Below are positions 25,586 to 52,800 of a stretch of DNA of 64,000 nucleotides, one piece after another. The position numbers and the translations under genes are program-made. The stretch's first letter is position 1. Each line of letters opens with the position of its first letter. The notes beneath the pieces were generated by a model, which did not search any database, was not told the DNA's origin, and saw only the letters and a list, made by a program, of their open reading frames with translations. The DNA comes from Sitta carolinensis (lineage: Eukaryota > Chordata > Aves > Passeriformes > Sittidae), in NCBI GenBank assembly GCA_032173965.1, contig JAVUNC010000015.1, positions 806,001 through 870,000 on the forward strand. Direction: 5' to 3'.

Positions 25586-26440
25586 TATTTGGGGATTTTT
25601 TTCGGATTTTTTTTTTTTGGGGGGATTTTTTGGGGGGTTCTTTTGGGATTTTTGGGGGATTTTTTGGGATTTTAGGATGTTTTCGGGATTTTTGGGATTT
25701 TTGGGGGTTTTTTGGATTTTCAGGATTTTTTGGGGTTTTTTGGGGATTTTTTTATTTTTGGGTGTTTTTTTTGATTTTTCAGTATTTTGTGTGGTTTTTC
25801 TGGGTTTTTTGGGGGATTTTTTTGGGATATTTTTTAGGATTTTGGGGTTTTTTTGGGGGATTTTTGGGAGGGTTTTTTTTTTTTTTCAGGATTTTTTGGG
25901 ATATTTTGGGTGGGTTTTTTTTTTGATTTTTCAGGATTTTTTGGGGATTTTTTTGGGGATTTTGGGGGGTTGGGGATTTTGGGATTTTTTTTTTTAATTT
26001 TTTGGGATTTTTGGGGGATTTTTTTTATTTTTTGGGGTTTTTTTTATTTTTCAGGATTTTTTGGGGTGGGTTTTTTTCGATTTTTCAGGACTTTTTGGGA
26101 TTTTTCTGGGTTTTTTTGGGCGTTCTTTTGGGATTTTTGGGGGATTTTTTGGGGATTTTTTTGGGATTTTTGGGGGTTTGGGGATTTTTTTTTATTATTA
26201 TTTTTTGGAGGGATTTTTGGGGATTTTTTGGGGGGTTTGGGGATTTTTTGGTGGGATTTTTCGGGGATTTTTGGGATTTGTTGGGATTTTTTGGGGATTT
26301 TTTTTTTCTTTTTTGGGGGGAGGGTTTGGAGATTTTTTGGGGGATTTTTTTGGGATTTTTTTTGGATTTTTGTGGGGGTTTTGGAGGGCTTTTCAGAGGG
26401 GTTTTGGAGGTTTCTTAGAGAAATATTTTTTTTAGGTTTT
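25585..26440. repeat. G/T-rich repeat, ggatttttgggg
   Basis: Plus strand almost only G and T, in irregular ttttttgggatttttgggg units. Its long open frame (Phe/Gly/Trp-rich) is compositional. Confidence 0.92.
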
Positions 26441-27280
26441 ATGGAGATTTTTTGGAGGTTTTTTGGGAGAAGCCCGAAGTGCTCCAAGGTGGGAATTTTC
26501 CTTGGGAAAATCGTGGTGGATCCAGCATTGTGGGGTTGAGGAGAATTTTGGATTCTTGGGGAGTTTCAACATGGACATTTTCCTGGAAAAGTCCTGGTGG
26601 ATCAAGGATAAAGTGATTTTCTTGGGATTTGGGAGCATCCCGGATTTCTGGGGGGCTCCAGCCTGGATTTTTCCAAGGTTTTGCGGGCTCACCCTCGGGG
26701 CAGAATTCCCATTAAAGACTGGTTTTAACCCGGAGTGGATTTTCCTTGGAAAAGGCTCAGGAATCCACAAGAATTTGGGAATTCGGAGGGTAAAATTTTC
26801 CCTAAAAAAGCTCAGAAATCCCAGGATTTGGGAATGCTGAGAAAAAGTCAAATTTTCCATTTTTTCCCCTCTTTTTTCTCCCTGATCCTGGAAAACTTCC
26901 GTGTGAATTCTGGGAATTCCAAATGATCCCTGCGGTGGAACCATCCCCTCTTGGCTGCAGAATTCCTTGGATAAAACGTGATTTTTCCAGATTCCACGGG
27001 ATTTTCCCGGGCAAAACTGAGGTTAAACACCCAAACCTGGAGCCCAGCATTTCCTCCAAAACTGGAATTGCTCCCAGTGGGAATTTTTAAGCTGCAATTC
27101 CTTCATTTTTCCCTTTAATTCTTTCATTTCCCCCTCTATTTTTATCCCCAAAATGGGATCAAAGCTCTGTTTTGTTGGGATTCCACCCAGGAACCTCAAA
27201 ATGACCCCAAAACGGGGCTGAGGGCACAAAAAATTCCCAAATTTTTGAGTGGAAAAAGGGAAAAATCGGGGCTTGGGGGC
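26440..27280. other. Intergenic sequence upstream of PBX4
   Basis: Comparatively unique sequence with two or three diverged ~90 bp repeats (ccttgggaaaatcgtggtgg near 26500; similar near 26582). No convincing exon. Confidence 0.5.
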
Positions 27281-27699
27281 GTGGCCTATATCAGAGGGCG
27301 TGTTCAACAAGTGATGGGCGTGGCTACGGTTACCATGGAGACGTCATGACGTAGCGTGCGCTGTCAGGAGGGCGGAAATGACGATACCGAGGGCGTGGTC
27401 AGAGGGGGGGCGTGGCTAGATGTGGGCGGAATCGGCAAAAATGGCAGAAGGGGCGTGGCCAAAAGGGAGGGCGTGACCAAAACAATGGCGGGAAAGCTCG
27501 GTGCCCTCACGGGGGGCGTGGCTTTGCCAAGGAGGCGTGGCCAGCGCTGGGCGTGACCACAACGGCGGCAGCGCGGGGGGGGGGGGTGGGGGTTGTCTCT
27601 GTGGCCGCTCGCTCGGCGCGGGCTCTGTCGCGATTCGTGGCGCTCTGTCGCGATTCGCGGCGCTCTCGTCGCGCCGGGCCCGCGGCTCCAGGCCCGCCC
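27280..27699 (+). promoter_or_regulatory. PBX4 promoter with clustered GGGCGTGGC boxes, X-box-like and CRE-like sites
   Basis: About nine GGGCGTGGC/GGGCGTGAC boxes (GC/KLF-type) between 27285 and 27560. An RFX X-box-like GTTACCATGGAGAC lies near 27328-27341, followed by GACGTCATGACGTAG with two CRE-like half-overlapping sites. CpG density rises into PBX4 exon 1. Motif calls are by eye. Confidence 0.6.
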
Positions 27700-44640
<16,941 letters not shown>

Positions 44641-45352
44641 ACAATTAATTAAACAATTAAAAGCTTTTTTAGGACCTTTGTGACCAGCGGGGAGAGGCCA
44701 ATTAGCGTTAATTAATCGCTAAGGACTCGCAATTAATGAATTTACCTCAGAACAAAGCCAAGAGATTGTGCTGGCATTGCCACCTCTACCTCTCACCGCG
44801 ATTATTTATAACAAATCCATTCCGCCGCAGCAAATTCCCGTTTTTTAAGGGAAAAAATAAAAACAAAAACACGGATTTTTCACCAAGAACCTGAAGATTA
44901 AAAAAATAAAAATCTTGGCGTTTGTCTCGTTCTACAGCGGAAGAAAATGGATTTATTTTCCTTTTTTTTTTTACGCCGGGATTTCTGTTCTAGGTGAACA
45001 GTTCCAGTTTAAACCCCGGAATATTGTAATTGTTCTCTGTATTGTAATTTTTGTATGGGGAATTCAGCTTTTTTCTTAATTAATTTAGTTAATTAATAGG
45101 AATGTTGCTTTACCAAACTCCTCGCTGGACGCAGGTCGCGCCTTCCATCGGTGTCATTCCAAGGGATTTCAGGTCGGAAAATGCCACGGCTTTACTTTTT
45201 CTGATGAAAAAGTAAAAATATAAAAGGAAAAAAAAAATCCCAAATTCACCACGTAACAGCCGAACCACCGCATTTCCCCATGGGAATCCGAGGGGTTTGT
45301 GAAATTCCGGTGCTGTTGAGATTTCAGCTGAGATTTTATCAAAGAAAATAAA
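44641..45352 (+). other. PBX4 3' untranslated region (likely)
   Basis: AT-rich, largely non-repetitive DNA after the stop. AATAAA hexamers at 44856-44861 and 45347-45352 are candidate polyadenylation signals; which one is used cannot be told. Confidence 0.5.
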
Positions 45353-45468
45353 CTTCCAAAGCCTTTTTTTTTTTTTTTTTTTTTTTTCCATACTTTCCGC
45401 TGATTTTTTTTCTTTTCTCTCAGGTTTGTGCTCGGCGAGGCGGGAAGAGCGTGAGGGGAGGGAAAAAG

Positions 45469-46210
45469 GCGGGAACGATTTAAATTGCGAACGGCTGGAA
45501 AATCGTGAGGGGAGGAGAAAGGGCGGGAACGCCGTGAGGGAGGAGAAAAAGGCGGGAGCGATTTAAATTACGAACGTCTGGAAAATTGTGAGGGGGGGAG
45601 AAAAGGGGCACGAAAGGCGTGAGGAGAAGAGAGCCGAGACATGGTGGGAACGCCGTGAGGGAGGGAAAAGGGCAGGAACACCGTGAGGGAAAAAAAAATA
45701 GCGGGAGCGATTTAAATTGCGAACGGCTGGAAAATCGTGAGGGAGAAAAGGGCAGGAACACCGTGAGGGAAAAAAAAATGGGAGCGATTTAAATTGCGAA
45801 CGGCTGGAAAATCGTGAGAGGAGAAAAGGGCAGGAACACCGTGAGGGAAAAAAAAATAGCGGGAGCGATTTAAATTGCGAACGGCTGGAAAATCGTGAGG
45901 GGGCGAGCGGGGCAGGAAGAGCGCGAGGGGAAGAGAGCTGAGACATGGTGGGAACACCGTGAGGAGAAAAAAATAAAAAAAAAGGCGGGAGCGATTTAAA
46001 TTGCGAACGGCTGGAAAATCGTGAGGGGAGGAGAAAAGGGCGGGAAGAGCGTGAGGGGAGGAGAAAGGGCGGGAAGAGCGTGAGGGGAGGGAAAAAGGCG
46101 GGAGCGATTTAAATTGCGAACGGCTGGAAAATCGTGAGGGGAGGAGAAAAGGGCAGGAACGCCGTGAGGGGAGGAGAAAAGGGGCACGAAAGGCGTGAGG
46201 AGAAAAGAGC
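45469..46210 (+). repeat. VNTR upstream of DSN1 with E2F-like and CHR-like boxes
   Basis: Units of ~75-125 bp containing ggcgggagcgatttaaattg, cgaacggctggaaaatcgtg and aggggaggagaaaagggc. The gatttaaatt core occurs about seven times (near 45477, 45560, 45708, 45784, 45863, 45985, 46105). Regulatory meaning is inference. Confidence 0.85.
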
Positions 46211-46224
46211 CGAGACATGTCGGG

Positions 46225-46318
46225 AAGGGCGAGAGGAGCAGGGTGAAAGAAGCGAACGCCGTGAGGGGTGGGAAGAGCGGGGCGGGCTCTGCGCTTGCGC
46301 TGAGGGCGGGAAGGCGCC
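46225..46318 (+). promoter_or_regulatory. DSN1 core promoter
   Basis: CpG-rich region just upstream of the ATG with an NRF1-like TGCGCTTGCGC near 46291 and ggcgggaaggcgcc beside the start codon. No TATA box seen. Confidence 0.55.
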
Positions 46319-46405
46319 ATGGCGGCGGCGGCAGCGCCCGGCGGTTCCCCCGGCCCGGCCGCTGCTCCGTCCCCGCGGGGCTCGGCCGGGCCGCAGCAGG
46401 ACCAG
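46319..46405 (+). CDS. DSN1: DSN1 coding exon 1
   Basis: ATG in a CpG-rich setting: MAAAAAPGGSPGPAAAPSPR then GSAGPQQDQ, 29 codons, donor GTGAGC. Chosen because it is the first ATG after the promoter motifs and its phase fits exon 2. Conservation here is low. Confidence 0.72.
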
Positions 46406-46866
46406 GTGAGCTCCGGAGGGGCTCGGCACGGCCGGGGGAGCCGCGGTTCCAGCCGGGTCATGATTTTTCCAGCCCGGTAATAATTTTTTCCCCTCAGCGA
46501 TGCGCCGGAGGAGCCAGCCCTCAGAGCGGAGGAGACGCGGCCGGTGAGGAAATCGCTGCTTTCGGTTGTTGGTTGGGAGAATTTGGGGCTTGGGAGAAGG
46601 GGATCACCCTCAGGTCCCCGCCAGCGCTGCTTCCTCCTCAGCGCTTCTGTTGCTCCCGGTTAAAAATCAAATCGGAAAAAATAAAAAAGCGTTCAGCGCT
46701 GTGAAACCCTCGGAAAAAACATTTCCACCACATAAAACCGGAAAATACCGAGTGGGAAATGCAGCGCGCGTCCCTTTTTCCCTTTTCGTTTCCCCTCAGC
46801 AGCCAAAGCTGCGGATTCTGAGGCGTTTTTGAAGCGGCTAAAAAGACCCCGAGCTCCTCAAGCAGC

Positions 46867-46897
<31 letters not shown>

Positions 46898-49800
46898 CCG
46901 AGCAGCCCCGGCATTAATAAAATCACAAAATCCCGTTAAAAATCAAATCGGAAAAGCCGCGTTCACGCTCTGAAACCCTCGGGAAAAAAACCCCAACAAA
47001 CATCTTCTTATAAAACCAAAAAAATCCCGTGTCCTTGAAGTTTTTTTATTTACAAAAAGGGTTAGGGGTTATGGTTTAGTGTTAGGGTCAGGGTTTGGGT
47101 TTGGTTTAGGGTTTAGTGTTAGGGTTTATGCTTTGGATTAGGTTGGGGTTAGTGTTTGGGTTCTGGTTTAGGATTAGGGTTTGGTTTAGGGGTTAGGGTT
47201 TATGTTTAGGATTAGGGTTTAGTGTTAAGGGTTAGGATTAGGGATTAGAGTTTGGGTTTAGCATTTGGGTTAAGGTCAGTTAGAGGTTTGGGTTTATGTT
47301 TAGGGGTTTGGGTTAGGATTAGGGTTAGGTTTATGGTTTAGGGTTAGGGTTTGTGTTTAGTGCTAGGTTTAGCATTTTGGGTTAGGGGTTTGGGTTTATG
47401 TTTAGGAGTTTGGTTTAAGGTTAGGGTTAGGGTTTGGTTTAGGGGTTAGGGTTTATGTTTAGGATTAGGGTTTAGTGTTAAGGGTTAAGATTAGGGATTA
47501 GAGTTTGGGTTTAGCATTTGGGTTGAGGTTAGGGTTTGTGTTTAGGGTTTGGGTTAGGGTTAGTGTTTATGGTTTAGGATTAGTGTTTGGGTTTAGTGTT
47601 AGGATTAGGGTTTGGGTTTAGCATTTTGGTTAAGGTCAGGGTTAGGGGTTTGGGTTTATGTTTAGGGTTTGGGTTAGAGTTAGGATTTGGGTTAGGGTTT
47701 GGTTTATGTTTAGGATTAGTGTTTGGGTTTAGTGTTAGGATTAGGGTTTGGGTTTAGCATTTTGGGTTAAGGTCAGGTTAGGGGTTTGGGTTTATGTTTA
47801 GGGGTTTGGGTTAGAGTTAGGATTTGGGTTAGGGTTTGGTTTATGGTTTAGGATTAGTGTTTGGGTTTAGTGTTAGGATTAGGGTTTGGGTTTAGCATTT
47901 TGGGTTAAGGTCAGGGTTAGGGGTTTGGGTTTATGTTTAGGGGTTTGGGTTAGAGTTAGGATTTGGGTTAGGTTTGGTTTATGGTTTAGGATTAGTGTTT
48001 GGGTTTAGTGTTAGGATTAGGGTTTGGGTTTAGCATTTTGGGTTAAGGTCAGGTTAGGGGTTTGGGTTTATGTTTAGGGGTTTGGGTTAGAGTTAGGATT
48101 TGGGTTAGGGTTTGGTTTATGGTTTAGGGTTAGGGTTTGGGTTTAGTGTTAGGATTAGGGTTTAGAGTTTGGGTTTAGCATTTGGGTTAGGGTTAGGTGG
48201 TTGGGTTTAGGTCTATGGGTTTGGGTTAGAGTTAGGGTTTTGGGTTTATGGTTGGGGTTAGTGTTAGTTTCGGGGTATGGTGTAATCTCAGCTCTTCCCT
48301 CACCCCATTCTTTTTCCCTTTTCATCCCCAGAGCCGCTCCCACCATCCCCGGCCGTGGTTCCCGATCCTCGCAGCAGGAGCGGCACCCCCGGCTCCTCGG
48401 GCAGCAAGAGGCGTCAGGGTCAGGGTTAGGGTTGGGATTTTGGGGTTAGGGTTTTGGGGTTAGGGTTAGGGTCAGGATTAGGGTAAGTATTTTGGGGTTA
48501 GGGTTGGGATTTTGTGTTTAGGGTCATGGTTAGGATTATGATTTCGTGTTTACAGTTCGGGTTATGGTCAGGTTTTATGGTTCTGGTTTGGCTTTTGGGG
48601 TTAAGGTCACGATGGTTGCTCTTCCCTCACCGTGTCCCTTTTCCCTTTCATCCCCCAGAGCCGCTCCCTCCATCCCAGGCTGTGGTGTCTGAGCCTGTTC
48701 CCGATCCTCGCAGCAGGAGCGGCACCCCCGGCTCCTCGGGCAGCAAGAGGCGTCAGGGTCAGGGTCAGGGTTGGGATTTTGGGGTCAGGGTTAAGATTTC
48801 GTGTTTAGGGTTTTGGGTTAGGATTTTGGGGTTAGGCTCAGGGTTGGGATTAGTATTTTGGGTTTAGGGTCAGGATTTTGGGGTTAGGATTTTGGGTTAG
48901 GGTTAAGGTCAGGGTTAGGGTTAGGATTATGATTTTGTGGTTAGGGTTACAGTTATGGTCAGGGTTTATGGTTCTGGTTTGGCTTTTGGGGTTAAGGTTA
49001 TGGCTCAATGGTTGCTCTTCCCTCACCATCTCTCTTTTCCCTTTCATCCCCAGAGCCGCTCCCTCCATCCCCGCCGTGGTTCCCGATCCTCGCAGCAGGA
49101 GCGGCACCCCCGGCTCCTCGGGCAGCAAGAGGCGTCAGGGTCAGGGTCAGGGTTGGGATTTTGGGGTTAGGGTTTTGGGGTTAGGGTTAGGGTCAGGATT
49201 AGGGTTAGTATTTTGGGTTAGGGTTAGGATTTAGTGTTTAGGGGTTTGGGTTAGGATTATGATTTCGTGTTTACGGTTCGGGTTATGGTCAGGTTTTATG
49301 GTTCTGGTTTGGCTTTTGGGGTTAAGGTCACGATGGTTGCTCTTCCCTCACCGTGTCCCTTTTCCCTTTCATCCCCCAGAGCCGCTCCCACCATCCCCGG
49401 CCGTGGTTCCCAAGCCAGTTCCCGATCCTCGCAGCAGGAGCGGCACCCCCGGCTCCTCGGGCAGGAAGCTCCGCTCCCCTCGCCGCCCCTGCTCTCCTCC
49501 CGCTCCCGCTCCCGTGTCCCTGTCCCCTCTCCCCGGCCTCCCCTCCGCGCTCCCGCCGCTCCTGGCGCCGCTCCAGCCTCCAGGGCCGCCGCTCCCGCCG
49601 CCGCTCGCTGCCCCCCGTGCACCACGACGTCACCGGTTCGTGCTTCATTAGCGCTTAATTGCGCTGCCCTTAATTAATAAACCCCTCCTGGGCAGTGGGT
49701 GGGGAGCGCTGCAGGCGCTGAGCCTTCTGTCCATGAGGATTTTGCGTTTTCTGCCTTTTTTTTTTTTTTTTATTCACTTTTGACTCCTCGTTTTTGCCAC

Positions 49801-52800
49801 TTAAGTGGGATTTTTTTTTCTTTTCTCCTTTTCCCCATTAAATGGCATTTTTCCTCTTTCTTTTCTCCTTCTTTCCCTCAAATGGGATTTTTTTTCCTCT
49901 TCTCCTTTTCCCCCTTAAATGGGATTTTTCCTCTTTTCTCCTTTTCCCCCTCTAATGGGATTTTTTTTCCTCTTTCTCTTCCTGTTTATCCCCTCAAATG
50001 GGATTTTTCCTCTTTTCTTGTTTTTCCCCTCTAATGGGATTTTTTTCCTCATTCTTTTCTCCTTTTTCCTATTAAATCTGATTTTTTCCTCTTTTCCCCA
50101 TTTTTCCCCTCTAATGGGATTTTTTTTTCTCTTTCTTTTCTCCTTTTTCCCATTAAATGGGATTTTTTTTTCTTTCTCTTTTCCCAACAACCCCTTTAAA
50201 TTTGATTTTCCCCCTTTCCTTTTTCCCATTTTCCTCCTTAAATTTCAGTTTTCCTCCTTTTTTTTCCTGCTTTCCCCACACCCTAATACCCTTTGTGGGG
50301 GAATTCTGGGTCAAATTCCAGCTGATTTTTTGGGAATTTCACCATTTTTAACCCTTTTTTCCCCAGAGTTGAGCCAATCCATCAGCCTGGAGCTTCCTGA
50401 AATCCAACGCCTCTCCCTCCTCCTCCTCTCCAGCTTCCAGGTAAATTCACCCAAAAATCCAGGGATTTTTTTTTTTTTTTTGGTCTTTCCAGGGCTCAAA
50501 ATATTAAAATTCCCCAAAATCCTGCAATTCCCAGACAACCCCACCTCCTCAAAACATTAAAAATCACCAAAATCTTGGAATTTCCCCCCCCCAAAAAAAA
50601 ATTCCTTGGATTCCTTTCCCTGACTCCCCAAACACAGAAAAAAAAAATAATTTGGGCTCTAAATCTTTGTTTTAACCCCCAGAAAATTGGGATAAAATCT
50701 GATTTTTCCCATTTTTTTTTGGATAATTCCCATTTTTTTTCCCCATTTCCATTTTTTCCCCTCAGTTTTCTGTCCAGAAGTTGCAGAAGGTCCTGGAGGA
50801 ATCCGAAGGATTCGACCCCGAGGCTTTTGCTGCCAAAGGTGGGACCCCCCAAAATTCTCCAAATTTGGGATTTCCCCCTCAAAATCCCAAATTTCCAATC
50901 CCCAAAAGGCCGAGAACCTCAAAAATTCGGGAATTTGGGGGGAAAAGCAACGGAATTAATTAATTAATTGCTAATTAATTTTTTTTTTGAGCTCAAAAAA
51001 TATCCTGAGGGATTCTTGAGTCTTCCTGATTCCCCAAAAATTCAGGAATTTGGGTAAAAATAATCAGGAAAACGAGCAGAAATCCCTAAATGCCACAAAA
51101 AAAATTAATAATCAGTAAATAATTAATTCCAGGGTGGTTTCTAATCCCATTTTTTCCCTTTTTTTTCCCCAGTCCAGGTGGGCTCTGAGGAATTCCAGAG
51201 GCTTCTCCAGAGGCTGCTCCAGGATGGGACCCTTGGGAATTGCCTGGAGCTGCCCCCAGGGTGAGGATTTGGGGCAAAATCCCCCAAAATTGGGAATTTC
51301 CAGCCTGGGAAAGGGAAAAAAAAACCCCAGGAATCCCAGAAAAACTTGGATTGGAGGGAATCTGGGGCTTTGCCAGCCTCGAAAATTCCAGGATTTTGGG
51401 GCACCTTTGGCATTTTAAGGTCCTGGAAGGGCCCAAAAATCCCAGGATTTTGGGTGAGTTCCAGAATTTTGGGTGAATTCCAGAATTTTGGGTCAATTTT
51501 GGCATCTCCATCCTTAGAAGGGCTCAAAAATCCCCAAGATTTGGGAAAATTCCAGGAGTTTGGGGATAATTCCCAGGATTTTGGCCAATTTTCAGCAGCT
51601 GTTCCATCCCTGGATGAAAATCCCCAAAATCCCAGAATTTTCTGAATTCCAGATTTTTTTTTTCCCTGCCTTTCCCTTCCCTCCCAAATTCCCAGAATTT
51701 TCCCCCAAAAAATTCCTGGGATTTCAGGGTTGATTTTTGAGGTGATCCAGGAGCTTTTCCTGTGGAATTTTTGGGAATTTTGGCTGGATTTTCCCCCAGA
51801 TTTGGGAATTTTGGGGAATTTTCTCTGGATTTTCCCCTGAAATTTTGGAATCTTTCAGGATTTTTGCTGCATTTGCCCCAAAATTTTGGATTTTTGTGGA
51901 ATTTTGGCTCCTTTTTCCGCAGGGATTCCCTGGATCCAGCCCTGGAGGGATCCATAGCTCAGGTGAAGCTGCTCATGGCCAGGTAGGGACACCTGGGCAA
52001 CACCCTGGGATACAGCTGGGATACACCTGGCCTGCACACCTGGGGGGCACCTGGGCACACCCGGCACACCTGGCACACCTGGGCACCTGGGGGCACCTGG
52101 GCACACCTGGGGCACCTGGGCACACCTGGGGCACCTGGGCACACCTGGGGGGCACCTGGGCACACCTGGAGACACCTGGGCACACCTGGGAGACACCTGG
52201 GCACACCTGGGAGACACCTGGAACACCTGGAGGGAACACCTGGAGTGGGGAGGGGACACCTGGGACACACCTGGAATGAACTTGAGGACACCTGTCCCTC
52301 ACCTGTCCCACCTGTTCTCACCCATCCTCACCTGTCCTACCTGTCCCCTCACCTGTCTCACCTGTCCCATCCATCCTCACCTGTCCCTCACCTCTCAACT
52401 GTCTCACCTGTCCCCTCACCTGTCTCCTGTGTCTCACCTGTATCACCTGTCCCACCTGTTTCTCACGCATCCCCACCTGTCCCTCACCTGTCTCACCTGT
52501 CCCTCATCTGTCCCACTTTTTCTCACCCATCCTCACCTCTCCCCTGTCCCCTCACCTGTCCCCTCTGTCCCTCACCTGTCCCCACCTGTCCCTCACCTCT
52601 CTCACCTGTCTCTCCCCTGTCCCCCCGTCCCACACCTGTCTCTCACCTGTCCCTGTCCACCTGTCTCACCTGTCTCTCTCCTGTCTCTCTCCTGTCCCCC
52701 ATCCCCCCTGTCTCTCACCTGTCCCTGTCTCACCTGTCTCTCCCTCATCCCCCCTGTCCCTCACCTGTCCTTCACCTCTCTCCTCTTTTCCCCCCTGTCC

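Larger units (their letters stand above)
47050..49290 (+). repeat. Interstitial telomere-like repeats in DSN1 intron 2
   Basis: Over 2 kb of degenerate TTAGGG-related units (gggttagggtttgggtttag, ttatggtttaggattagtg). From about 47600 to 48180 a higher-order ~140-bp unit repeats four times with tagcattttgggttaaggtc as landmark. The exon 3 copies are interspersed from 48290 on. Confidence 0.93.

Noticed and set aside
25585..26440. Phe/Gly/Trp-rich frame resembling a membrane protein
   Set aside because: The ggatttttgggg composition forces Phe, Gly, Trp and Ile; no start context, no splice structure.
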